Origin: Mixophyes australis
Lineage: Eukaryota; Chordata; Amphibia; Anura; Limnodynastidae
Assembly: GCA_036250195.1 (NCBI GenBank)
Contig: JAVHZZ010000002.1
Coordinates: 66,904,205-66,968,204 of the forward strand
Length of the DNA stretch: 64,000 nt
Reading direction: 5' to 3'
Shown piece after piece: positions 42,201 to 52,469 of this stretch (position 1 is the stretch's first letter; every line of letters begins with the position of its first letter). Position numbers and translations under genes: made by a program. The notes under the pieces are model-generated. The model searched no databases, was not told the origin of the DNA, and saw only the letters and a program-made list of their open reading frames with translations.

Positions 42201-42531
42201 AAATCTTATTAATAAATGTGTAAACGCTTATGGTTTTTCAGATTGACTTCGGATGGCTCTGTGAACATCTGTAAGTGAAACAAACTAATATTATATTTAA
42301 AATTAATACAATTAGTTCTAGGTGTTTTGCAGACTGTTATATACTAACAAACTTCTGTGTCACTTAGCTGTCCTGCACGCTAGCACTGGAGGGAAACACC
42401 ACTCAGGAGGAATGTCCCAAGGAGGACATCATCATCATCATTCTCTAGGAGGATTGAGCTCAAGCAGTGGGAGAAGCCACAGCCATGTTCACAAAAGCAT
42501 CCACCATTCCGGTCATGAGCATCACTGCTGA
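36273..42531 (+). CDS. Type II keratin, histidine-rich, gene 2 (nine exons)
   Basis: Exons: 36273-36689, 39626-39834, 40109-40169, 40261-40356, 40487-40651, 40759-40884, 41875-42095, 42242-42270, 42368-42531. They give 495 residues. Exon sizes equal those of gene 1 except exon 1, which has two extra codons (GFSSCSV against GSCSV). All junctions are in phase with no stop. Differences from gene 1 are few, for example [13 protein letters not shown] in coil 1, LYDM at the end of exon 4, FENL in exon 6, and five consecutive His in the tail where gene 1 has HHHYH. Head, rod and tail layout, the terminal Cys and the poly(A) signal (42692) are the same. It is probably co-expressed with gene 1, since the promoters are nearly identical. 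It is a functional paralogue by inspection. Confidence 0.93.
38680..39340. mobile_element. Insertion present only in keratin 2 intron 1
   Basis: Unit 1 reads continuously from TTATAATGA to ACTTGGGCTAAGG (about 12745-12760). Unit 2 has about 650 bp between the same blocks, including GC-rich DNA and an AATAAAAG near 39222. It is perhaps a solo LTR or other retroposon. Ends and target duplication could not be fixed. Confidence 0.4.
41349..41749. mobile_element. hAT MITE with a 44 bp internal hairpin, keratin 2 intron 6
   Basis: The ends CAGGCCCGGCGCT and AGCACCGGCCCTG are inverted repeats. The 8 bp target duplication is GCTGTAAG (41341-41348) and GCTGTAAT (41750-41757). Unit 1 keeps the empty site (GCTGTAAGTG, about 14981). 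Two 44 nt arms (41534-41577 and 41586-41629) are complementary with one mismatch around an 8 nt loop. GC content is far above the surroundings. No coding region. Confidence 0.88.
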
Positions 42532-42691
42532 AGTGAAAACATTGGATATGCAAAATGCCATTAATTATAGTATTATGTCATCACTGCTAGACATCTGCTT
42601 TGTTACTCTACTTCATGCTGTATATTTCTCTTAAGCAGCTTCATGTGTGTTATGTCCTCGTAGTGTGTTTATCTGTTACCTTATACTGCTC

Positions 42692-42697
42692 AATAAA
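42692..42697 (+). promoter_or_regulatory. Poly(A) signal of keratin gene 2
   Basis: AATAAA lies 161 bp after the stop, matching the gene 1 signal in context. Confidence 0.8.
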
Positions 42698-43354
42698 CTG
42701 CTATTCATATGTCAGTAAGTGACACAATTCTTTGGGACAGTACCAGATAAGTTTTAATGACAAATATTGCAGAGTACAAGTTAGAGTTAATGTCAATTTC
42801 AGAGAATTCTTGTCAAATTTACATTCATATCAAATGGTATTCTACCTATTATGGAACGTACTTTAGATGATGAAGTTATTTACTGACATACATTAATTCT
42901 GTAGGAATGAAATAGCACAAATTCATATACACAGATATATAATGTGTTGCAGCTACATATAAACTGCTAGACTTACTGTCAGACATATATCTTGAATGGG
43001 CTTTAATAAATCATCGGTCCAAGGTCAAGGTCACACAGTGATATACTTTTCTTTACTATCATTTTTTATCTTCCTTCAACTAGAAAAACTATTATGTCAG
43101 TAAGTTCTCCCACAGTCAGGAGAATGTACCCCTACTAGTGCTCCTAGCAATGACAATCCAGACAAATTCAAATCCAAACAAAGCTGGGTTAGTTCCTAGC
43201 ATAGTCCCATCAGAAATACATGGGTGACACTTTGAGGCTCATCACTAGCTCTTACTAAGCTTTTGACAGCTGCCTGTAGCAGTATTCAAAAGAGCATTAG
43301 TTTCTGCAAAATTCCTATGCAAAGAGAAATGCTACAGTATGTGTCTCCTTGTGG

Positions 43355-43564
43355 TCAGATGAGGTACAATGGTGGATCGTGCACCCTTGCATCCAAAGCT
43401 GCCTCATTCACCATTATACCCAGGATATCCAATGTTGATGTCCCATGATATTGCTCTTCCCATTTATATATAACTCTGGTTATTTGGCCTACCACTCCCC
43501 TTATTTTATTTATAACTTCGCACACTTTGGCTCTGGGGTAAACACATCCATTCAGGGGGTGCAA
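43355..43564 (-). other. Unit 2 copy of the conserved antisense open frame
   Basis: A 69-codon frame matching 16584-16811 with a handful of residue changes and the same core, WEEQYHGTSTLDILGIMVNE. Its 3' end is altered. Function unknown; see the unit 1 entry. Confidence 0.3.
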
Positions 43565-43959
43565 ATGGTACCTAACCTATGGAGACTTATATTGCAAACA
43601 GGCCAAGAAGTTCTTAAATTAATTTCTAATAATTATTAAATTGTAATGGTTTATTTATTTCAGTATCACTCTTATAATAAAATAATATAATAATAATATA
43701 ATAAAATAAATAAACTATAATAATTGCAGTTAACCACTGTACTTTAACTGACTTTAACATAAATAGTTTAAATTGATGTTAAAGAGGAACGCCAGAGAAT
43801 TCTATTGTCCAGGAAAATAGTTTTATTTTTTATGCCGTTTTCGATACAACAACAGATTTGTTATGAAGATATAAATAGATATAATTCTCAGAGCTTATCT
43901 GTTGTCATATCCAAGGCAAATGAAAATAAACAAATCTGTATGGACAATACAATTCTGTG

Positions 43960-44790
43960 AATGTGGAATTTCTCTTTAAAGAGAACCTGTCACCTGACTT
44001 TTACACATTATAATCATCTGTAGGCACATAAACAACAGATAACAAACATACCTTATTTTTGTTGTCCCTCTTGCTATTCCCTGCATTTGCCAATATTTTG
44101 CATACATAGGACCTGCATTTTGCAATTTACACAGTATTCTAAGTCAAACGGATCTTTAGATCCATGTAACTCAGAATACTATGCAAATTGCACAAACACT
44201 CCTTCTTATCTGCCTTACGGGCCGGTGTGCATGATACACTTAAGTATATCAGTCAGAGCGGCCCTGTAAAGCAGATTACTGAATATATAAATAAATGAAT
44301 TAAAATAAAATTGTGCTTTGTTCTCCCCAGACAGCACTAGGTTGGGTTAAGCTGTTTTGGAGGGGGTGCACACCTTTTTTTTTAAATGTAATAATTTTTT
44401 TAATTTTTTTTTAATACTGCAAGGTCTGTTGCACCAGCAGAAAGCACCCGCAAAAGATACGTCTCCTAGAGACCTGTCTGTGCCTGCTTTCAACTAAGCA
44501 TAGCATGTAAAGAGTGTGCACACGCCTTTACATTGCTAGGCTCACCCACTACCTTCCCCGTTTCACCTCTCTAAGCGCAGAGAGGTGCAAGGGGGAGATC
44601 CATCTCAGTCTGAGTGCAAATTGAGACGGATACTTGGCTAAAAATGCTTTTCTGTTCAGTTAGACTTGTGTCCGACTCTACATGAGGCCCATAGTCTGGT
44701 AAGGCGTTGAATGTTCATGTGTTCTTTTCTGCAAAGCATTTACAGATCGACAACTGACATTGATCTGAGGCATTGTTCTTGCACAGACAG
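43960..44790. repeat. Partial third duplication unit
   Basis: It matches the beginning of units 1 and 2, from CTCTTTAAAGAGAACC to GACAACTGACATTGATCTGA (4366-5190 in unit 1), and then homology stops. No keratin exons follow. This suggests that the array once had, or elsewhere has, more units, with a breakpoint near 44790. Confidence 0.75.
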
Positions 44791-45256
44791 TCAGAAGTGT
44801 GGTTGTGAGAGAAAAGCAGCACTTCAAATAAGTAAGCACTGTTAATTATCATGATAGTATTAGCTGGGGCAGTGTAACTAAAATACTGTTCGGTACTACC
44901 TCATTAATGCCTTAAGCCGGGTACACACTACAGAAATTGCGACCAACTTTTTATGCCGAGCGATTTTACATGCGATCGATGGTATGATTGCTCAGTCCAT
45001 GGACTGCATACACACTACCCTTGTTTAGAACGATAAAGGAAAGAGCGGACATCCCTTTAGCGACTTTTTACAGCCATGTTTTCGTGAGTAATGATTTTAA
45101 TTTCGTACTCACTGCAGCGACATTTGCGGGGAAATGTACAAGATACCGAAGACATTAGCATAAAGGGGCGGACCCTGCACTATAGTTAACTCCCAAAACA
45201 GCTTAAAAACAGAGGGCTACACTGTCCCTTCATTCATTCCCATTTGTAAACGTACA

Positions 45257-47249
45257 ATGGCTACAAAACAAGAACAAGCAGCTGCACTTCTCATGCTTAC
45301 TGTGGCAAGAAGACTGCAGGTACGGAACCGAAGAGAAAGAAGGAGAAAGAATAGATCTTGTTGGAGCAAAGAGTGGTTCAAGAGGAGAGACATGTTCTGT
45401 CATATGCCCCTGCTACAGGAGATACGGGACAACAACCCCGATGATTTCAAGAATTTTCTTCGTATGAATGATTCAACTTTTCAGGAACTGCTCCAACTTG
45501 TAACCCCTCTCATCCAGAGGGAGAACACCCATTTAAGGAGACCCCTACCGCCAGAGCAAAGACTGGTGGCAACCCTACGTTTTTTGGCAACAGGGAGAAC
45601 ACTGGCAGATCTGAAATACAGCACAGCTATTTCACCTCAAGCTCTTGGCATGATAATACCTGACACCTGTGATGCTATAATTGAAGTTCTCAGTGACCAG
45701 TATATGAAGGTTTGTGTAAAGCAACAGTATTTATTGTAAAAATAGCGTTTTACATATTAACATATTTAACGTTGTAAAAATACATTTAACTTGGAATGTG
45801 CAAATCATAGATTGTTAGGACCAGCGCAACAGTTTATAAATGTTGGTAGAGCAAAATTTTGCTTGTGTCCATACCAGGTGTGTCCCCAACGTAATGTGGC
45901 ATCCTTACTGATGGTGATGGCGTGGATGTCATACAAGGTTGAGACATGCCGCTTTGTCCACTCATGGTTTGAAATGTGTATGCTTATTGGTGTCTATGGT
46001 TAGTTGAGGAAAGACATGTGTCTGGCCACAAATCTTCAGTGGAAGCCCTACACATGACGTCGCACAGCAGCCGCTCCATTTCAGTTTGTATGCGCTTGCT
46101 ACTACTTCTCATTTTGCCAGCTAATGTTGATGCGAGTAACTCAAATGTGTCCTGTTCCTTTCTTGGTGTTAGCAGACTGTTAGCGCAATCAAGCATCCTT
46201 TCTGCCAGTGCATCACTTTCTGGTATTTCATGTATTCTGCGTCTCTTTCGCTTCTGATTTATTTTTGCTGGTGTATCAGCTTGGGTCGCATCTTGTCTGT
46301 CTGCAGTTAGCCGGCTTTCACCTGGAGTGGGATAAATTGTTGTAGCATCCGGGTCTTCAACTTCCTGCAAGAGCCCATCAGACAGTAGTGCAGGCTGAAA
46401 AAGAGCAAACGAATGAGGGGATGTAATTGCATGCTGTTCAAATGTAAACTATGTACACATCTTTATGTTTCAGTTCCCATCGACCAAAGCAGACTGGAAT
46501 GTGATAGCGGAAGACTTTGAGAGACTATGGAATTTTCCAAACTGCAGTGGTGCTATTGATGGCAAACATGTCCGAATCTTGCCACCATCAAACAGTGGAT
46601 CTTTCTACTACAACTACAAAGGGTTTTTCAGTATTATTTTAATGGCCATTGTGGATGCGAACTATGAATTCCTATTTGTGGACATTGGGAAAAATGAAAG
46701 AGTCTCAGATGGTGATGCATTGGAGCATAGTGCCTTCCATAACAAACTAAAAAACAATGCCCTAAACCTTCCATTGCGGAGCAGCACTAAATATGGATTA
46801 AACTTTGTGTTTGTGGCAGATGACGCCTTTGCATTGCATGGGAATGTATTAAAACCGTACCCGCAAAGAAATATGACCCATGAAAGGCGTATATTTAATT
46901 ACAGACTGTCACGTGCTCAGCGTGTCATTGAAAATGCCTTTGGGATTCTAAGCAACAGGTTCAGAATTTAGTTTTTCAGTCGACAACCAACCTGCGTTTG
47001 GACAAAATCGACAAAGTTGTGATGGCCTGTTGTGTTCTGCATAACTTTCTGCGGCGTAAAAGCACTTGTGGCCGTACCACTCAGGTCAATGTGGAAAGTA
47101 ATGGCGAGGACATGGAGGTAGTGGGCTTAGCACCATTAGAGTGTGGCCACTCTAAAAACAGTTGTTCAGTGACAAAATTAAATCGTGAGGCCTACCTTTC
47201 GTATTTCAACGGTGATGGTGCCGTGCCATGGCAAAATGATTGTATATGA
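45257..47249 (+). pseudogene. Harbinger DDE transposase (HARBI1-like), frameshifted
   Basis: Exons 45257-45709 and 46474-47249, joined in phase (ATGAAG|gtttgt ... tttcag|TTCCCA). Exon 1 has a basic N-terminus (RRERRRKNR) and the helical region RLVATLRFLATGRTLADL typical of this nuclease family. Exon 2 has the catalytic residues in SGAIDGKHV, VADDAF and RVIENAFGILSNRFR, then DKVVMACCVLHNFLR near the C-terminus. The enzyme cuts and moves Harbinger ends at TWA sites. A frameshift between about 46968 and 46980 (TAG right after the codons for NRFRI) separates the last 85 or so codons. The rest is intact. The MADF gene's second exon lies within its intron on the other strand. Confidence 0.9.
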
Positions 47250-47761
47250 ATATTTATAAACATGTTATGCATTGTTATTGTGTTGTTCATTGTTTGAACA
47301 TTAATAAATCTGTTACATTACAACATCATAATGTACTGTACTTACTGTGCCGCTTGCAGGTATATCATATGCTTGCTCTACCTCTGGGGATGAACTGCTG
47401 TCTGTAGGCATGCTGCTAGTGGACGTTAGTGCTGTTTCTTGGTCCTTCACGAAGTGTAACATATCAAAGTACCATAGCTTTGGCACATACACGTCTTCAG
47501 CTGCAGCTCCTGATTTTTTGGATGCTTCAACTATATTTAATTCTTTTTTATACACAGTCCTAAGGATTGGATCTTGTTTTTTGCCCATTCAACAGTTGCT
47601 CTAGGGTGATATGGCTGACATGCTTTTACAAGCTCTTGCATCGCCATGTTTCGCATCATTCTGTTAGAATACTCCTTGGATTTGGCTTTCCACAAACATG
47701 GGTGAGCCCTGTAGGTCTCAATAAAATCCTTCATTAGGTCAGCATTTCTTTCATATGTCAT
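45984..47761 (-). pseudogene. Harbinger MADF-domain DNA-binding protein, frameshifted
   Basis: Read on minus: exon 1 47761-47346, exon 2 46394-45984, joined in phase (GGCACA|gtaagt ... tttttcag|CCTGCA). The start chosen is the ATG encoding MTYERNADLM; the frame extends upstream, but an acceptor-like CAAACAG lies just before, so an untranslated 5' exon (near 47875-47930, with donor GTAAGT) is likely. The MADF domain spans FIETYRAHPCLW to PKLWYFDMLHFV, with the three conserved aromatic positions. Exon 2 encodes a Ser/Thr-rich linker, a basic cluster QKRKRRR and a helical C-terminus (SKRIQTEMERLLCDVM). In related elements such a protein binds element ends and brings the transposase to them. A one-base deletion near 47567 breaks the frame within the MADF domain. 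Confidence 0.85.
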
Positions 47762-48083
47762 TATGATTATCTGTTTGGGTATAATAAAAAGAAACATGAG
47801 TCACATCCGTGCTGTAAATTTCACCAATGCAAGTACACATGTATGTACTAATCAGAAATAACTTACCGTATATGTGAACGAATGTACAGCTCCGAAGAAT
47901 CGTAAAATCCCTTCGTATGTAATGGTCATGAACGGGTTACAGTTATAGAAAAAAAACACCGATACACGAGGTTATTATACACGAATAGTCTTCACCCACA
48001 ATGCTCCATTCTCTAAACAAACGCCCATGTCAGAGTGTATAAAATTATAGAGGAGCCTGTCTGGCGCCGAGGAACGTGAGAAG

Positions 48084-49000
48084 ATGGAGAATAAAGAGAA
48101 GGTGTTAGTGGGGGTGGAAGCAATGGAGACAGAGACGCAGGCACAAATGGTGCCGGAAGGGCTAACAAATGTAGGAAAAGTTCAGAGGGGGATGGAGATG
48201 CTCAAGAAGAATGTAATGCAGGTAAAAGAGCAAAGTCAATGAGCCCTAAAGAGATGGAGATGATGGTAAAAGTTCTGGACCAGTACGACTACGACTGTCA
48301 AAAGCAAAAGTACAGAAAAGTGAATAATAGCAAGGAATTGATAATGCAAAAACTACTGCGATTACTGAAGGAAAAACTTGGAAAGAAAATAAATAAATTC
48401 CAAGTCCAGAAGAGGTGGACGGACCTTAAAAATAAAGAGGCTAGGAGACTGGAACGAATCCGTAAAAATATTAAAAAAAGTGAGTAGCACGTGTAGTCGT
48501 GTAGTGTACCTGTTTGAAGGACTTTATGTATTTCATTCTACTGTCACATGAACCAATGCAAACATATGATTATTGTTTTGTCAGAAGCAAGAATTAACAG
48601 TGACAAGGCCACTGTAGATACCACTGATGTAATTACACCTGTTATAAAACAAGAAAAAATAAATGTGCTCGAGGGACCACAACACAAAGTGATCTTGAGC
48701 AGTGTGCAAGGTGAGCACATGTCAGGTGTTTAATTAAAACTTGTATTAAGTTTAGTACAGAGATAGAAGCGAAATGGTAAAACCTTTGTATTTTCTTGCT
48801 TCATAGATACCATCGTAATATCAGACGAAAGTTCGGAAGAGGGAAAAAATGTCGCCGAGCTCTACGATCATTTGAAAAAAATGAAAGACAATATTGCGAA
48901 CATTAAGAGAAAAATCAAAATCCATGATAATACTTTCAATGATATGTATATGCTGTTTGCAACTGTTGTGCCACAAACCAGTACCACCATTTCACTATAA
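48084..49000 (+). pseudogene. Harbinger Myb/SANT-like protein with SUMO-type motifs, frameshifted
   Basis: Exons 48084-48479, 48585-48710 and 48807-49000, with GT-AG junctions that keep frame. The first exon has an acidic N-terminus, one lost base near 48185 (seen by comparison with copy A), then a Myb/SANT-like trihelix-type region from SPKEMEMMVKVL to FQVQKRWTDLKNKEARR. Exon 2 contains VIKQE, a consensus SUMO attachment site (hydrophobic-Lys-x-Glu). Exon 3 contains TIVISDESSEEG, a textbook SUMO-interacting motif, followed by a Lys/Asp/Ile-rich likely coiled coil. The stop is TAA at 48998 and the poly(A) signal is at 49067. Exon 2 is 54 codons shorter than in copy A. The function is not known; a role in targeting or in contact with host chromatin is inference. 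Confidence 0.75.
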
Positions 49001-49066
49001 TATTACTTTTTTTTCACTTTTCATATTGTACTAGAGACGTTGAACATTGCTATTGTTTTTACCAGC

Positions 49067-49072
49067 AATAAA
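49067..49072 (+). promoter_or_regulatory. Poly(A) signal of the Myb/SANT-like gene
   Basis: AATAAA in CAGCAATAAAAGTTTTGCG lies 67 bp after the stop codon, within the Harbinger right end. Confidence 0.65.
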
Positions 49073-49619
49073 AGTTTTGCGTTAACACTGTGTGGTTTAT
49101 TTAGAGTATTTCAGACATATTGGGGCATATTGATAATGTAATAAAGGTTATTATGGCGTTATAACTTTCATAACTTTCATAGTTTTGAAACTTTATAAAG
49201 GTTAAATGAGAAATGAATGCCAACATACATCCAAAGGGTAATAACCCACGTGCTTTCTACACGTGTAACGGTCTACAGCCAGACAGGTGCAATACACATC
49301 TATACAAAACACAGTGATGTGCGGATTACACACCACATGGGACTGTGATTGACATAAAAATTTACATACACACACCCCCAAGGTCGAGGAAGTGTCGTGG
49401 ATCTGTCGGAAGTCTATACACACTACACAGCGGAAACGAGATTGGACCAAAAATATTAAACGGTACGACCAACCAAATGAGGCGACAATCGTCCATTTGG
49501 GCAGACTATCGACCATCGTGTAACTGTACACACTGACCTGACTTTTGAACGAGCAGTCGTATGTCGGCTGTTTCAGGCCGATTATTGGACGAAAACAGTG
49601 TAGTGTGTACCCAGCTTTA

Positions 49620-50589
49620 GTCATGAGAGTGAGGAGACATCGCAACTGCTTTTATTATAAATGGCATATTTGAAGCTTTACATTGAGCAGAATCTAGAAA
49701 TGCACTTGTCTGCTGAAAGTCAACAGGAAAGCACAAAATGTGTCCTATTAAAAGTATAGGACAAAGCCCGATCTCCATTAGCTCAGAGGTGGGGTAAAAT
49801 CAAGTCCTTTTGTGGAGTGCAAATTTCCATTAGACCCTTATTTATGTATACTTATCCTATACTTGTAAGGAACCCCTCCCCTACATATGCAGCCATCTTG
49901 CTCCATAAACATATGTGCTTTGGCAGAAATATAGGCACACATCCCTGCAAAAGAGGATTTTACCCTTCCCCTGAGTTGTTTTGCACTTTGCAAATGAGGC
50001 CTACCATCTGTAAAAGCAACAATCACAGTTGCACACTTATAGGGGGTTTCCAGCTACCCAAAACTCCCCCTTTTCTCTAATCATGAAACCTCCCATTTAG
50101 TAGGCAAATTAACCACACTATAACAAATTGTCCCGAGCTTAGGAAACATTTCCGTGAGAAGCTGCATATATTTTCATGAACATTGGCCTTAATAAAATGG
50201 CCGCTTCACTTTTGTCTCTAGTGTATTATTTTTACAGTTTTATATGTAGTGCTCTAGTATTTGTCTGACATAGAAAATACAGAAAGTACATGACATGCGT
50301 CATTTGCAGTCTGATGTGCAGCACTGGGTAAGTAACTAGAACACTAATTTTAATAGTTTTTATTTTAATTGTGTGTGAGAGGAGATTAATATTTGTAGAG
50401 TAATATAAATTTGGTTAGATGGTCAGATTTATTTAAAGCAATGCTCACATTAACATACATGTGCCTCGTTCCTTTTTATTTAACATTTTATTAAATTTAT
50501 ATACATTTTACTGTTCTAATTCTAGTTTTCATATCTGAATACAGTACTGCTGCCTATTTTCTGTTTTGTATGCAATTTTGAATTGTTTT
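49620..50589. other. Non-coding DNA right of Harbinger copy B
   Basis: No coding region, keratin exon or recognisable element. It does not match units 1 or 2. Scattered short open frames have no supporting features. Confidence 0.4.
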
Positions 50590-50865
50590 GCTCTGCTGAA
50601 TATGTGGGCACTGCACAGTACCACTTCTCTTTATGTCATGTTTGTGTTGTACATATGGACACTCATAGTACCACTTATGTCATGTTCATGCTGTACATAT
50701 GGACCCTGAATAGTACCACTTTTCTTTATGCAATTTTTATGCTGTACATAAAGACACTGCACATTACCACTTCACTTTATGCAATTCTTATGCTGTATAT
50801 ATGGACACTGCACAGTACCACTGCTCTTTATGTTATTCACATGCTGTACATTTGGGAAAGTCTCT
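50590..50865. repeat. Tandem repeat, about 60 bp unit, five copies
   Basis: The blocks ATGCTGTACATATGGACACT and AGTACCACTTCTCTTTATG recur five times with changes. The 95-codon open frame across it is periodic and not a gene. Confidence 0.8.
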
Positions 50866-51229
50866 CTTGACCATGCACCACCAAAAGTCTCGGAAGCCCG
50901 GCGGTAGCAATAGGTTTTTTTTGCTTTTTTGTTAAAATAAACTTAAACTAAAATAAATTAGAATTTCTGAGGTTTCACAAAACTTTCCTGATCAGGGTAA
51001 AATTTACAGAAAACCAGGAATAAAACCGGCAAGTGGAAACAGTGGAGCAAACGCCTTCACTAGCTGCTTCTGCACCAGTTGTTATTAGATTACATCTTAC
51101 ACTCTGTGACTCAATCAAACTTCTTATTTACAGTCATATAATTAAACTACAAAAAAGTGCCTGTTGCCCCCCGCCCCCTCTAGAATTCCTGTGTTTGTCC
51201 CTGAAACAGTGCTTTTTAAGCCTCTCCTC

Positions 51230-51494
51230 CAGGGGCGGACTGGGCATCTGCCCCCCGGGCCGCTCATTCTAACCTCTGTTTGGGCCAGCCGCTCCCCCCG
51301 TGGATGCAAGCGGTGCCGTCCGCATAAACTGAATATTACCAGCGGCGCACATGACACTCGATGCATCCGCGTCATTGCGATCACATGACACTTGATGCGG
51401 CCGCATCACATGACACTCGATGCAGCTGCATCGCGTGTCATGTGATGCCGCCGCCTGTGCGCCCCCCAGGCTGAAATTTGCCAGCCCGCCCCTG
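51230..51494. mobile_element. hAT MITE, GC-rich
   Basis: The ends CAGGGGCGGACTGG and CCAGCCCGCCCCTG are inverted repeats. The flanks CTCTCCTC (51222-51229) and TTCTCCTC (51495-51502) are an 8 bp duplication with one change. The interior has repeated TGACACTCGATGC and its inverted form, giving several hairpins. Confidence 0.82.
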
Positions 51495-52469
51495 TTCTCC
51501 TCTAAAAGCAGGGGACAAGCAATGGATTCAACACTAGTGTGGGCAGAGGAACCCAACTGCTAGCTGGGGTAAGGGATGTTAGTTAAAACATGTTTTGAGT
51601 GGAATGATCATTTAAGTTATCACTGTTATATTTTATTGATATAACCAATGCGTTAACATACATACACAGCAGGTTTAAATTCAATAATTTAATTATGCTG
51701 TCCTCTATGTTGTGAAAGAATGGAACTAACTATGCTCAAAGTAGCATTTGCCGATAATGCATGTAGTTATTAATGAGAAAATTTAGGCAGATTTATGAAC
51801 AATTCCCTAAGGACAATATAAATATAAAACATTCCTGTTTTTGTGTTCATTGGCTCCAATTTGTTTTCTCTCTCACACATTCTTTTAACTGGTTGTCTCT
51901 TTCCAGCATTGCTAATATTTTTGGAACCAACTTGTTTCAAGAGAAAATTGTAAAGCTTTGTGGACACTTTTGTCCACCCAATATCTTACTATTCACCAAA
52001 CTGCACTGCAGTTTTTTTAATACTTAGCTGATACATTTCTGTCTCTCTGTTGGAGTATATACAAAATGCAATACAAATTATATTTTGTAAAGATCAGTGA
52101 TAATGTTATGATGAGAGGTGTACTCCCCAAGTTCTGCCCAGTGTAGCCTGCACCACACATGATATACCTATAGTTTATGTGTGCTGCCATCTGCATGCAG
52201 ACTTCCTGTGTGAGGCAGCTTGAGAAGTAAATAACCTCCAATTGGCAGTGATTGGCAATGAAAGAATCACTACTATTGGCATGTCCGTGCAGAGTTTTGC
52301 TCTTCAATTGGTGCATGTGCAAATGTACAAAAAAAAAACACTGGTTGTCTCTTATTAACCAACATACCAAAGATCCTGTTTCAGTTTGATCAATTACTCT
52401 TTGTAATTGTTATGCACAAAATTCAACACTATGTACTTGAGATATGTGGTTCAAATACAGAAAAATCTG

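Larger units (their letters stand above)
18585..43860. repeat. Tandem segmental duplication, unit 2
   Basis: A second copy of unit 1, expanded from about 12.7 kb to about 25 kb by later insertions: Harbinger 18892-28086, Penelope-type 28463-29367, hAT-like 32277-35512, an intron 1 insertion of about 650 bp near 38680-39340 and hAT MITE 41349-41749. It lacks the 10257-11896 insertion and the 17086-18585 spacer repeats of unit 1. The keratin gene in it is intact. Confidence 0.85.
44915..49616 (+). mobile_element. PIF/Harbinger element, copy B (full length, three genes)
   Basis: A 4,702 bp element starting AGCCGGGTACACACTAC and ending GTAGTGTGTACCCAGCT, with TTA target duplications (44912-44914, 49617-49619). 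It holds a two-exon DDE transposase on plus, a MADF-domain gene on minus whose exons interleave with the transposase exons, and a three-exon Myb/SANT-like gene on plus. Each of the three genes carries a single-base frameshift, so this copy is recently inactivated rather than old. Confidence 0.92.
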
